Positions 24,307 to 36,213 of a stretch of 64,000 nt of DNA are shown here, in pieces. The notes under the pieces were generated by a model, which saw only the letters and a list, made by a program, of their open reading frames with translations, had not been told where the DNA came from and ran no database searches. Source of the stretch: Rhyacophila brunnea (lineage: Eukaryota > Arthropoda > Insecta > Trichoptera > Rhyacophilidae). The stretch spans positions 1,240,001 through 1,304,000 of the forward strand of contig JAGYXB010001020.1 in assembly GCA_022495005.1 (NCBI GenBank), read 5' to 3'. Every line of letters starts with the position of its first letter. Positions within the stretch are counted from its first letter, which is position 1. Position numbers and translations under genes: made by a program.

Positions 24307-25833
24307 TCACTTAGAAGAGAAGCAAAAAATCATAATAAAATTCACGATGTTTAGCGGTGCAGAGGAAAGCAAATCCTTCTTTTTAATTGTCGTTATTTTT
24401 GGCCACTCTTGATATGCTTTGGATATATTGAGACCATCCATTGGTAACGGTTTGCCTATTTGCTGTTGTCGAACATTCAATTTCCTACATTCTTCATGAT
24501 AACTGGTTTTAAAAAAAATAATGTATGGATAGTCTCTGTCTACTTTTATAACTTTAATCTTCTGCCACAAAACTTTTTCTCCATTTTCATCCGTGTTGTA
24601 ATTTTTACCGATTTCATCTGCTAGTTTTTTCATGTTGAGAAAATTATTTGTCGTCATGGGTTTAACTATGTATGGTTGTCCTGTTTTCTTACTTGTTTGT
24701 ACAATGGTAATCATTTGGCTGGGCACAAATATTGGTCCACTTTTTAGAGCCCTGGTTTTCTGCTGCTCAATTGTAGAATGGACGATATCGCCTTCATTTT
24801 GTTTATGCCCGGTGACCAAAAACTTATGAGAGATCGTTGTATTTTTTTGTGAATTCCCGGTGGCATATAAATACATTGCAGCAATGTATTTATTTTTATC
24901 CTGCCCGGCACAATTGTCACTGTAAAAAATAAAATGCTCATTGTGGTGATATTTTTTACATGCATTGTAATCGAGTACACAGCTACCAATTTTATTGGAT
25001 CCTCATGCAGGTTGACTCTCGTCCCACATGTATCAGTTTGCAATATTTTCAGTGATATTATAGACTGTACGATTGTACATTGCCAAACTTTCGTTTATAA
25101 TAGAAAGTTGACACATTTCCGCAAGGAAGCGGTAAAACAGCCTGCAAATCATATACAGCTACATTAATGACGCTATTTTGGCCATTAGTTCGGGACTCTG
25201 CTACGTCTTTGATCTTTTCATCCCTTGCCTCTTTTTTCCAGGTTTATGTGTCTCATATTTTTCTTGAAGTTGTTTTTTTTCATCTGGTGGTGAAGAATTA
25301 TTGTATAGGTCGCATTCAACGCACAAATCTTTTTTTAGGCTTAAAGAAGCCAATATTAAATTCGTCATTAAATATAGATGCGTATAATAGTGTTCTTTTC
25401 CAAATGGCATATTGCTGTCAGCTTGTTGTTTTTTGTATAACCGATACATTTCAGCAATTGTTAATTTACCATCTAAATACAATTTGGACGTCTGTGCACG
25501 CAAATAATGTTACTCGATCACTGGGAAAGACTTAATGTGAGCTCTTATATAATTTTTTTAAACATCACTAATTTTTTTGTGATTTTTGTGATCTCTTTGT
25601 TCTGGAATTGGCGTTCCGGAAAGAAGATCTCTTGTTTTCCATGCAGTGGAGCAGTACCTTTCACTCACCCCAAATGTGTTGATAAAGTATTTTTTGCATA
25701 CTTCTTGTATTTTACTTCCATTTAATTGTTGATAACAAAAATTGTTGCCTCTGCTGCTTCCAGTTTTTTTTGTTTGAATACTTTGGAACAATAATATCCA
25801 TGCAATTAGTGAGAAAATTACGCTGTATCTCAA
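24307..25833 (-). pseudogene. E1 transposase-like gene, decayed
   Basis: Reads right to left. The N-terminal third has KIQEVCKKYFINTFGVSER, a 'VCKKFFL.TLG.S' block. Next come YLDGKLTIAEMYRLYKK and KKDLCVECDLYNN (Cys-containing 'KKDQCD.C' block). The middle (about 25000-25180, frame shifted) reads VYDLQAVLPLPCGNVSTFYY, then IAN*YMWDE with a stop in place of an expected Cys. The catalytic-like block is YSDNCAGQDKNKY (about 24895-24924), followed by SHKFLVTGHKQNEGDIVHS and a 189-codon open C-terminus. The same order is found in many insect proteins annotated as uncharacterised (I believe Pfam DUF7869); the aspartates in SDNC and the GH..E.D..HS motif look like RNase-H-fold catalytic residues. 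Several frameshifts and at least three stops make it a pseudogene. Confidence 0.85.
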
Positions 25834-25854
25834 GATTTTCCTGTAGTAACAGAG

Positions 25855-26126
25855 TTACAACAGTATTTTTTTGAAAAGTATTGTTTTAGTTTTTTAGAAA
25901 GCTTCTTGTAAAATACTGTCGTAACTTAGTTACAACACTATTTTATTATCTATTCAACAGTTTTCGGAAAGTAATGTACTGTATTAAGTGCTTTCTCTCC
26001 GACACTATTTGAGTTTGAGATACGATAGTATTTTATTAAAATGGCAAAAAAAAATACGAATCCAACCACATCCATAACTCGAAAACGCCCATTTCAGACT
26101 TACGACAGTATTTTACTGGGGGTGCG
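25855..26126. repeat. Subterminal motif array of E1
   Basis: The inner part of the E1 terminus, TTACGACAGTATTTTA, recurs at 25855-25869 (TTACAACAGTATTTT), 25910-25925 (inverted), 25930-25945 (TTACAACACTATTTTA), 26020-26037 (TACGATAGTATTTTA) and in the terminus itself at 26100-26115. The left end has it once (AAAATACTGTAGTAAG). Repeated subterminal copies are a normal sign of transposase-binding sites. Confidence 0.75.
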
Positions 26127-26214
26127 ATTTGCTTTTTTTTGGGAGCAATGCACCGCGGCACACCTAGCATCGTCTCATGGCACACCGGTTGCGGAGCGGA
26201 GCACTGAGTTATAT

Positions 26215-27079
26215 TATCCGAGATGTTGATATTGTTGTCTGTTGGTGAAACATGAACTTCCTTTTAGGGCAGATAATTTTACGTGATCTCAATCTTAGCT
26301 TGTTCTTTATTTATCCCGTTATAAGAATCTACATAAAATGTGGCAAGTACATGGCAGTAGTTAACAAATTGTAAAATATTATTTTACGAAATGAATAATA
26401 AATTTCATACCAATTTAAAAATCGTGACACTATTTTGAGGCCCTACTTGCAGATGTGTCTTGTTGTAAATTTGAGATCCCAAAATTTCCAAGTTCATTTC
26501 ACGTTCTTTTAAGTACCTTACTTACCACTGAGTTATTGTGCGAAATGTCATCTTTTACTAGCTGCTGAGACCAACGAACTGATTGAAGAATAAATTTAAT
26601 ATAATACATATTGCGTCATGTTAATATTTTCATGTTGCCTCGCGCCTTTGGTTTTGAGCGGATACAAAAAAAGTGCCAACCGAGAAAACAACACAAAACC
26701 AGTCCTCATTTTTTATAAAGCCGGTTTTTTAAACTCAGCCATGTCGGTAGGTACACGTCAAGTCGCCTACGTTTCTTTGGATGTGTGCGAGTGCGATTAG
26801 TTGGATTTATAATTTGAAAAAAATGAGGCAATATAATGTTGTTCTCTTGAGTACCTACATTCCTACTACCTATAATATTTTTCCTATCGGTGTCACGCTC
26901 TCTCTTGAACTTCATGTTCTTTTACTCATCGTCGTCGTGTCTTTTCTTGCTTCACGTTGTGTGCTGCTTTCAAGCGTAAATGAATATAATAATAATATTA
27001 TATTGTCTCCTGCTTGCTTGCACGCATTTGTCTTTTACCTTCCACACCATTCACTCTTATGTGGGTAACTCGTTTCCTC
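26215..27079. other. Non-coding stretch
   Basis: AT-rich with short open frames on both strands that shadow each other (about 26700-27060). No domain, no splice-bounded exon and no transposon ends that I can support. Confidence 0.4.
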
Positions 27080-27480
27080 GGCTGCGGGAATATTTTTTAA
27101 GTATTATCAAAGTGGCAATAGGTATCTCAGCATGATACTGTCGGTATCTTGCTTGCGCGCTCAGACCGAGTACAGCGTGTTCTATGCGTCTCTTTCAGTC
27201 CCGTTTGTTATTTCTCGCCTTCATTGTGACGCAAAAAGTGTCATCAGCGGATGTTTTGTTTCGTTCTTGCGTGTAAGGTGCGAGTTCTCCCATAATGGAC
27301 GTACGTCGTTGCGTATTCGGATTCGGCCTGGGCAACTTTCGAGCGCAGTAAAACATGGCCGCTTCTGATTGTTGGTCGAAAGCCAAGTCTGCTGGGTGGT
27401 TGGGAGGAATAAGACCGAACGAATGACGGCAACCTCGCAAAACACTCGAAATCAGAAGTTCCTTCAGTCCGTATTCCGTA
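27080..27480. promoter_or_regulatory. GC/CpG-richer block, possible first exon or promoter
   Basis: A 400-bp island noticeably richer in CG dinucleotides than its surroundings, with several TCAGT-like initiator words (27194, 27466) and only short overlapping open frames on both strands. On the plus strand it could be an untranslated first exon of the downstream spen-like gene about 21 kb away, but no donor site stands out and nothing links the two. It could also be an eroded repeat. Confidence 0.2.
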
Positions 27481-30400
27481 TCTTGCGATAGATAGATGGA
27501 TAGATATGCGGTGTATGCGATAGCTCAGTACCTCGGTATTTAGATTTCTTCCAAAGTTATAATTTGCGTGACTAAGGTAATTTATTTTGTTAAATTACCT
27601 GCGTACCTGATTCGTAATTTACTTAGTCTCCATTATTACATACATACATAAGTAGGTCCATATTATAAGTATGCATGTGCAAAACTTAAACAGACACTTT
27701 TCGATAATTTAGGTAGGTATAACTATTACTTTTCAATTTTAATGAATCACGTCAAATATTTTATTGATAGGTATCATACAATTTTAGTGAATTGTGTATT
27801 GTTTATATTTATTGTATTATGTGTTCGCAATTGATTTTTATTATCTATCTCGTTTTACTTACGTACTTATATATTTATCATAATGAAGTAATGTTGTCAG
27901 GATACTTTTATTTTTAAATGTATTCTTTCTAGGTTTTTCTATCCTATAATAATTACTTAGATTCGATCAAGCCTTTCAAGAAATTTTAATAGCAACCTCT
28001 TTGATATAGGTATAAAAAATAGCAGTGTTTCCAGGTAGGTAGGTTTTGTGTTTTTTTTGTAAAAATATATACTTAGGTGTAGGTAGATTAAAAAAATGGC
28101 GTGTTCCTTGGCCCGCACACGATCAGTGTTACTAAAGTCGTTCCAATAGTATGCCAGACGGAGGAAGAAACTCAGCTATCCAGCTAAAATTATGAAAATA
28201 TTTTAAACTCGCATCCCCATTTTAAAACATATTATACCTATTGTGTAATATATAAACTTGATACAGTTTTACCAACTATTTCTAGCCTTTGGGATGAACA
28301 CTTTTAACGTTACCTAATAATTTTGCCAGCTACGCAAACGGTAAATTGGTACCTAGGTACCTAACAGTAATAATATGATCTGTCGAATAACAACAACAAA
28401 ACTTTATAGGTATCTACCATTACTTCTGTCGAATTCCGCCAATTTAGTTTTTAGTCATTTACCTTTTTAGGCATAATGTTGTCCTTTTGAGAGAGTTTTA
28501 AATTAAGTGAACGATTGGGCCGATTGCAATCATATTTTAGAAAAGCCAAAAGGAATCATGTGCATTAGTAATTTATTAGGCTTCCATATTTATTAAATCG
28601 ATGTCTTCCATATTCTCCAGTCAGCCTATGAATGCATAAACGGGGTTCGGTTCAATTTGTTGGTCACCAACACTCGACATTAACCCGTACACCCCATGCA
28701 TGTTTTTTTTTTTTTTTTTTTTTTTAATGTTTAAGCTATCTTTGGATTTATACAGGGAATGGCCCACAAAATGGGGTTTATCGTGAATTCATGATGTATC
28801 AACACCTCCAAATTGAAAAGGCATCACTTCAGTTGGACGTTTTGCCTGTGTACCTAGTATTATTATTGTTCTGCGTAGTGAATTTGTTGCGGTGTTGCCA
28901 AACTTCGACAAATAAGTTTATCTTCTGTTTGTACTTCACGTGAATATTTTGACTGGAATCGCCTTTATCTGAGAGGTAGCCGTAGTGACAAAATACTGTT
29001 TTTTTTCAATGTGTACAGAAGAAATTATGTATTAATATTATGGGATACAATGAAACTCACTTCCACATAGTGTATTAATAATAAATTTAGATGTGTGGTT
29101 TGCATTTTTTTTTTAAATTCACCGTATACAATTTAATGAGAAGTGGCCGTCACTCGGCAGTCGACTGTCGGCTAGGGTGGGCAACCTTTTTCGAGGTGAG
29201 CGCGAACTCATTGAAAAACATGCATAATTGGCAAATGATTCCATGGCTTGATTTGTAAGGCAAACATTTATTTTATCAAGCACTGCGGTGTGACATCGAT
29301 TACACGTAATAATAATTTATCTACTTAGCAGGCGCATACCAGTCTTCGGAGAGGAATATTTTTCTTTCGCGAAAATGTTTTTCCGATACACGTATTCAAC
29401 ATTATACCAAGCTGAAAACATTGATAACAAAACAAGTGAAGTTAGTAAAGCATATATTTGAATTTATTTACGGTATCATACAACTATGTATTAATTGTAA
29501 ATCATTAGAAAGTGAAAGGTGTGAGTTTGAACCCCACTTGGTCCAACTTCTCATTCTATGATTTTTTTGGTGATGTATTTCCATTACTTTTATATTATTA
29601 TCATCAATATCTTAACTACTCTTGGTGCATTGCTGGATGTATTATATATTATGTATTATGTATTATATTACTAGCAGGTTATTTTTCATAATTTGTGTAA
29701 GCACGAGAAAGTATAAACAGACGAAGGGATAAATTATTATTTCAACAATTGTATACTTACCTATATATAATTCAATCTCACCGAACCATTCTAGGGACTA
29801 ATCCCGCACAGGAACGTTCGATTGCGCGATTAGTGTTCTTGATCAAACAATTGCTGAAAACATTATAAATTTTGCCCACATTATATTGAGTATGTATTAT
29901 TAATACCATACTTACTTCTGAAGGACTTAGGCACGTTTTTTATTATTTGTTAGGGAGAGGTTTACTGTTAAGTACATTATACATGTGTCAAAAGATGGTG
30001 ATCCCGTAATCCCGAGAAAATTAATATCTGCCACAGAACAGATTAAGTAGTAGATAGAAATGTGAAACCCAGTCGCCATGGACCTACGATTTGAAGCAGA
30101 ATTCGCTTTATTAATTTAGGTCATACCCACCAAAGGACACAATGCGCGTAGACTCTCCATACATTATTAAGACAAATTTTAATAATTTTATCCCTTATTT
30201 TATCACACTCAAGATCCGTATCCTCAATCCTGTCATACCATATCTGGCAGGGTAAGCCAGTTCCTATTAATTTTGTGGTCTTGCCTACCTATCATTCAAG
30301 GTTTTTTCCAAAGACCTTGAATCGTTTTCACACTTGTCTTATTATCAAAAGTAGCCATTTATTAAGCGAAGTTATAGTAAATTTTACATATAGACACATA

Positions 30401-31742
30401 AAAAAAAAACAATATTAAATAGAACAACTCTCATAAAATCTTGGAGTATTATCTTGTCAACGTAATTTTGACACACATTTATGTAATTACATGAACGACT
30501 TATATCACAATTTCTAAAGATTTAAACCTGTTTATATTTTGAAACACGAGGACAAATCCCGTAATCGAAAATGCGGGAACCTATGATTTCGGGATCAAAA
30601 GAATAGATCGGGGATCCGGCGATTGCAAATTTTCCTTCTTCTTATTTATGTTTATCTGTTTGAACCCTGCACCGATTACATTGATATAATGTCTCGCGAC
30701 AATGTCAATTCATCTACCATGATATTCAGTAAACATGTACTTTATCTGTGGCTAGATGGTATTATTAGTAAATCATGTTGGCAAATTTCCTTTGTATTAC
30801 GTGGAATAAGCATACAATTTCAAATTACATTCGTAACATACGTGTCTGAAAAGTGAAAAATGAATAATCCATTGTCTGGAATCTCTGGATAATGGCAATG
30901 CACGTCCTTTATTGTTAATGATTTCCATTAGCCCAGTGGCTCCCAAACGGTCCGCGAGGTAAACTTAAACACACACAAAAATAAATAATATTACACATTA
31001 AAACTTAAAAGATTGTACTCAGGTACATTTTTATCGCATCGTACTTTCTGCACAGTTTGTAATTGAAGTGTTGTAATCCAATAATTTCACTTTAAATCTG
31101 TAGAATACAACCCCATAATATTATACCTCACCTATACTATAAATACTAGGAAACGGCGCGCTATCGATTGTCATTGGTCACACTCAGGTTATGAATCTGT
31201 ATTTAATGTTGAGAAACCCCTCCCCTATCAGTCCTCGGTGGCAGTCTTTCGTAATATAATAATAATAATTACGGTACAACATTCCATATGATATCTGAAC
31301 ACGAGAGTAGATATTTTTTCCAGAAAAGATTATTGACAATCTCAAGAATCTGTAAGAATCACATTTAGTGCGATGTAGTTCAGGTTCAGTTGTAAGTGAA
31401 TACGATATACCTACATTATTATGTTTTGAGTCGTATAGTATCAAATAAAGGAAGTACTCTCATATGCCTACATCGGAATTGAACTAATGATGCCACACTA
31501 TTCTTCTGATCATACTGTACGTCTATAAATACACACAAAAGCGTGAAATTCGTTAGTTTTGACATAAACTATGACGTAATTAGAGCAACGCCGAGCGAGA
31601 GAAAACGACGTACCTAATCGGTTTCATGTAACAGCAATCGAAAATAATATCAATAATTCAATTTTGTCCTATTTAATTCGTGCGCAGTAGAAGAAATCGT
31701 AATCTGCGCAATTTCAAGGTTAAGTTGTTTCACTATAAATAG
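27481..31742. other. Long non-coding stretch
   Basis: No gene supported. Landmarks: a run of 23 T at 28703-28725; a hAT-like terminal word (AGGGTGGGCAACCTTTTT) near 29174 without a partner; CCCGTAATCCCGAG near 30003 and TTTCGGGATC / GGGGATCC near 30587-30616, which may be eroded ends of fold-back family F; and CAGTGGCTCCCAAACGG at 30936, another hAT-like end without a partner. Confidence 0.4.
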
Positions 31743-31976
31743 CAGTGATGGCATAAACCGTGGTCCAAATTGTTGCGGCCCAAAATAACAAGTATTAACT
31801 TATTTAATCACCAATATGTAACTATTAATTTTAAAATAATAAGATGTAGGTATGTCTCGTCTAGTATATTATATTATAATATATTATTTCATTACTTTTC
31901 AACACATTTACCCACTGCGGCCCGTGAAAAATTAGAAAATGGATAAATGGCCTTCCAAATAGGTTGTGCACCACTG
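31743..31976. mobile_element. Small hAT-like MITE (candidate)
   Basis: A 234-bp stretch from CAGTGATGGCATAAACC to the complement of CAGTGGTGCACAACC. Both ends have a nearby GGCC word (GCGGCCCAAAA on the left, TGGCCTTCC and GCGGCCCGTGA on the right). Flanks ATAAATAG and CATTATAG agree at 5 of 8 positions, so any target duplication is old. Non-coding. Confidence 0.45.
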
Positions 31977-32183
31977 CATTATAGCAATAAAAATTTCATA
32001 TCAGTCATAATAGGTTTGTGGTATAAAAACATATAATATGTTTGTGGTATAAAAACATGAAAGAATAATATGGGCCTTGATATCAAAGTTAAAACTGTTG
32101 ACGTCTTTGGAAGGAAACGTTGAATTGTTATTGACAATCAATCTTTCGACCAATCACAGAACTGCCTTCAACAAATTTCGGCG

Positions 32184-32373
32184 GCTCTTGTGGTGCAGTG
32201 GCTAAGGCGCTGGCCTTCCACCCGAGAGTTCTGGGATCGATTCCCGGTCATGACAAAAACATTTATGTGTTTTTCTCAAAGCCTGGGTGTTTGTGATTGT
32301 TCAAAATTACTAACAAACCACCTTGTACGAAAAAGCAAGGACATGGTTATTAATAATTCTAAAAAAAAAAAAA
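32184..32373 (+). mobile_element. tRNA-Gly-like SINE (family T)
   Basis: The head folds loosely as a tRNA: A-box region TGGTGCAGTGGCTAAGGC, an anticodon-like loop CTTCCAC (anticodon TCC, glycine), and B box GGATCGATTCC at 32234-32244 inside CGGGAATCGATCC-type T-arm pairing. A non-tRNA body of about 110 bp and a 13-A tail (32361-32373) follow. The acceptor arm does not pair, so it is a SINE and not a functional tRNA gene. Confidence 0.7.
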
Positions 32374-32524
32374 CACTTGAATTTCTGATTTCTAAAAGTA
32401 GTAAAATATTTTATAATACATACCTATTATGAAATTCAAAAATTCAGCAAATGTTTTTCGCCATTTCTGGAAATGATGCATAATGGATAGTTCAACATGA
32501 TTCTAAACGACCCATTTATTAGAT

Positions 32525-32736
32525 CAGTGGGTCTATACTATACTTATCGACCGCTAAAGTGATAAATATTATCAAACTTAGGGTAGATTTGTATCGAAAT
32601 ATTAACACTTATTGTAACAATTACAATAAGTTGGTTGTAATTGTTACAATAAGTGCTAATAGTGTCATACAAACCTACCCTAAGTTTGATAATATCTATC
32701 ACTTTATCGGTCGATAAGTATAGAATAGACCCACTG
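32525..32736. mobile_element. Near-perfect 212-bp palindromic MITE
   Basis: Ends CAGTGGGTCTATACTATAC and the complement; each arm is about 95 bp with TATCGACCG, AAAGTGATA, ATTATCAAACTTAGGGTAG and AACACTTATTGTAACAATTAC. The centre is a short TTGG loop. A CAGTG terminus suggests hAT, but I find no 8-bp duplication. The arms contain few mismatches, so it is either young or kept by gene conversion. Confidence 0.8.
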
Positions 32737-34544
32737 GTGTTGGGATGTGTTGAGTAAGAAAAAAAAACAAAGAGTATGTAAACAGATTACAGAACTGAAG
32801 TGAATTAAGTAAATTAACGTAAATTCACCCTTATTACTATGCGGGTATAGTTTTATTTATTTGTTTTCCTATCGAATTGTTATATGTTATCGAAAGTACA
32901 TAAACATTTTTTAGATGATTCTGACACACTTAAGATTATGGTATTATTGTATTTTTCATACACTTTGTCAATCTATATTTATTTCGTGGGACATGGAGGA
33001 TGACAAAACGTATAGTTGTTTTCCCCTTCGAAATAATAATATGTAACTTTCATTTAAAAACCGTGAGCCAAACGATTTTTGACATGTGTATGTGCAGAAA
33101 AACAAAACACTCTTTATTATTATTTCTTTTTAATAGGGTACATACGTAAGTTATCTCATAATAGGTGCTTATTGAATTTATAATATCACTAATGATTTAT
33201 GTATATGTACATTTAGTAAGTGTATCGTACGTCCATTTAATATGGTTTTGTCCAAATCCCATTTTTATACTTAGCTGCAACCAACCTCACCTCAACAAGG
33301 TAACGATGTAACGAACAACAAACACCGCACAGTACGCCTTCTACTAATATACTAATACATCCACATTGTTCAACACCACTCCAATATACGTGTGGCACGT
33401 ATACCACTAACCGTAGAGCTGGCAACGTCGCCTGACGATCGCTCACTTTTTTACTCTCGCAATGAATAAATGGAAATGATGTCTTTTTATTCTAAAACAC
33501 TATTTTTATTACTCATTAAATTTTTGGTACTTTTTATAGGAATCTGAGATAATAATGTTTTACTTATAGTACCAACCTAGCAAAATAGCTCTACATCGTC
33601 TGAGTTTGGATATACCTACAAAAATATAGAATAGAGACTGATTCGAATTGATTTTTATCAAACCGGTGAGATATAGACAACGGTTACAAGGCGCGCGCAC
33701 CTCTACCCGCATCCCACCGCACAATTCCACTGTTGTTATGTGACTAATTTACGTAGATTATTACTGCATTATTCGATAACGATCGATCCCTTTACCTGCA
33801 CCTCACCTCACCAATCCAACTATACTATCCGACCACTTTATCCCTAGTGAGCTCTTATAAGTTTTATCTAGTCTACAATGTATTCCTCCTACCTAATTGA
33901 TATGTGTGCATTAGTTTTTGGGTTATAACGGAATAAACAGATAAGATTAGAAAAAAACTACGATTTTGTGGTTATTTTGTACCCCAGTGGCGCAAAGTGG
34001 GTAACGAGAAAAGTGAAAATATTATATTTCATAAACATAAAATCACCTGTTAATCATATGTTAGGACTAAAAAAGACCAGCCACGGAACCTAATATGGCC
34101 CCGCGCCATGGTGCTCCATTGACTTACCGCCTTTATCCACAAAGGCCACAAACGGATTGCAAAACGCGCGAAAAAATAGAATAAGTACATATTATTATGT
34201 CGGTACGTAGGTACCTATAAACTAAACCAAACCCAACTAGGCAAAAGGCTTCTTGACAAACGCTTCCCTTTCGCCCATGCAATATGTGTGTGTGTGTGTG
34301 ATTTCATCGAGATAGGTAGGATTTGTTTTAGATTTTGATTGCGTGATAAGGTGATAATCGAGATTTCAGTCTAAATAAAACCAGGGCCGCGAACCTTTAT
34401 ATTTTTTCGTTTCGTTTTTGGTTCAGCTCCAAGTGATTAATTTTTAAATATTTTTATTTGTAATTATTAAAAATTTATTTTCTACAATAATTTATGACAT
34501 TATATGGTACTTGTATGTAGACTGGCGTCGCGCTCCTGGACCAA
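32737..34544. other. Non-coding stretch
   Basis: AT-rich up to 33220, then more GC-balanced with many CACC words to about 33860. A short (GT)n run lies near 34286. No exon, RNA gene or element end that I can support. Confidence 0.4.
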
Positions 34545-34615
34545 TAGTTATGCTGCACCGCACGGCCGTAGCCATAATTTAAAAAAAATACTGTGCGTGT
34601 TTGAACATGTATATA
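34545..34615 (+). repeat. Fragment related to the core of the 61451-62842 palindrome
   Basis: Contains ACGGCCGTAGCCATAA and GTGCGTGTTTGAACATGTA in the same order and spacing class as the inner arms of the large palindrome (62051-62067 and 62106-62131), with an internal deletion. It shows that this core exists as an independent dispersed repeat. Confidence 0.6.
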
Positions 34616-35542
34616 GGTTCGGTTCCGGTTTTCGTTCCGACAAAAATAACGGTTTTTCGGTTTTCAGTCATATTCCGGTTCGAAGCTCTGAAATAAACTC
34701 ACACACATATAAATAGGTTAATAGGTATATCATATTATTTTTTATACCACTCAAGTGTTAATATATTAATATTAAATTATTTCTTTACACGGTTATTTTT
34801 AGGTACAATTTTTTCATGGATTTAATAGAATTATATTTAAATAATATACCTACATATGCCAAAAAGAGCGAGAAGTATAGGTGTTTGTGAAGTTGTCAAT
34901 GAATTAAAAAGACATGACGTCAATTTCAAAATAATTTTTGTGCGACTAATGGTGCAACCCAATATTAACTTACTTAACCGGCAATGGTATTAAATAATAG
35001 ATTTTGATAATTTATTTTAAAATCATATTGAATATCAGATAAGTAATGTTTGGAGTTATATACCAATTTGAAGATAAATTAAATATTTTAGTTTGAGATA
35101 TTGAATCTGGTAAATTTGAGTATTTCTCAGAACCAACATTTGTTGGATGAAACACATTAAAAAAAACCAATTGTGATTTCACCTATGAATTTTTAAATCT
35201 TCTCAGTTCTACCCTTAAGTAACAGTTTTCACAAAAGTGTAAGTATTTACATGATTTTAAATGCATTGAAAAATTACTGACTTTAGGATTTATCTGGATT
35301 TCTGGATAATGCTGAATTTCGACAATGGCCCCCGCGATTGGATGCATTTAGATGTGCAAATTTTCGATCTGAAATTTAATCTAATTTGATTTGGAGGGGA
35401 AAAAATGTAAATTGTTTAATAATAGAATGCCGTATTGAAAACACAACATTAGAAGCTTGGAAACGCATGCCAGATTTTGCGACTCTTTTCTGTATAAAAT
35501 CAAGACTAGGGACAGGTTAACAGCGGAAGATTCGGTAGCATG
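34616..35542. other. Non-coding stretch
   Basis: AT-rich sequence with no supported feature. Confidence 0.5.
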
Positions 35543-35656
35543 TACAAGGTAGTCCCAGAAGTACCCGACCTGACGTATAGATGGCAGCTGTTGTTTGACA
35601 ATAATGACTATGCTAGAAAGTACCAACCTAATAAAGAGTAAGTTCAAAGTTTGACG

Positions 35657-36139
35657 CAGTGTTGCCAATCGTACTATACTTATAGTATTTGTACTATAAT
35701 TTTGGTCCGCATACTATGTACGATATAAAACAGGTATAGTACGCCCAAAATACTATAATTTTGAATATCGGAAAAAAATATGTATACAGTACTAAAATTT
35801 TGATATTTTCGTTCGATAGATTGGTGCAAAGTACTATGATTTCGCAATATAAGAAGATTTGGAGAACTTGGAAAAAATTGCTCGAAAAACGTAAAAAAAT
35901 CCCTTGACTTTGGTTTAAAATGAAATTTCTTGAATTCTTCGCCAAGCATTTTTGGTCAGAAGAAGTACATAAATGAAAAAGAGTCTCGGAGTTTCTCAAA
36001 TTCTCCGTTATTTTCTTTCTGAGAAACAAAAACCCTATACATTTTCAACAGATGACAACGCGTATTATACTTTTTCCCCAAATACTATGATTATGGAGGC
36101 TCTGTACTATAATTCCACTTTGAAAAGATGGCAACACTG
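35657..36139. mobile_element. hAT MITE nested in mariner
   Basis: A 483-bp element from CAGTGTTGCCAATC to the complement GATGGCAACACTG. The target duplication GTTTGACG is exact (35649-35656 and 36140-36147). CAGTGTTGCC is a common insect hAT terminus. The interior is AT-rich with many ACTATA words and open frames of no recognisable kind. It lies in the 5' untranslated part of the mariner, upstream of the transposase start. Confidence 0.93.
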
Positions 36140-36213
36140 GTTTGACGACGCTACGTTCTTCAGTATTTGTTTGACAGCCATCAATAGTGAACGCCCTCAG
36201 TGAATTTGTATAC

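Larger units (their letters stand above)
23815..26126 (-). mobile_element. E1: CG-ended DNA transposon with 4-bp target duplication
   Basis: A 2312-bp element. The 30-bp terminal inverted repeats (23815-23844 and 26097-26126; CGCACCCCCAGTAAAATA and onwards) match at 29 of 30 positions. ATTT flanks both ends (23811-23814 and 26127-26130) as a 4-bp target duplication. The minus strand carries one decayed transposase-like gene (24307-25833), and the right subterminal zone holds an array of copies of the terminal motif. Outside the element the host hAT sequence resumes on both sides. A 4-bp duplication suggests a Sola-like superfamily; this is an inference. Confidence 0.88.
21699..26206 (-). mobile_element. 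hAT transposon, 4.5 kb with nested insertions
   Basis: Ends CAGTGCTCCGCAACC (left) and the complement of CAGTGCTCCGCTCCGCAACC (right; a 5-bp GCTCC duplication), both followed inwards by repeated GGCACACC words. Target sites are AGTTACAC (21691-21698) and AGTTATAT (26207-26214), 6 of 8 identical. CAGTG ends and an 8-bp duplication fit hAT. The minus strand carries a decayed hAT transposase at 22400-22821. Three later insertions account for most of the length: 21791-22226, 22822-23668 and 23815-26126. Confidence 0.85.

Noticed and set aside
27132..27445. Several overlapping frames in the 27.1-27.5 kb block as a coding exon
   Set aside because: Frames on both strands shadow each other, no splice-bounded frame is evident and no family is recognised.
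28703..28725. Poly-T run as the tail of a minus-strand retroposon
   Set aside because: No open frame, SINE head or duplication next to it that would support a retroposed copy.
29999..30620. Further copy of fold-back family F between CCCGTAATCCCGAG and TTTCGGGATC
   Set aside because: Only the CCCG-containing words resemble the ends; the interior does not align by eye with the other copies.
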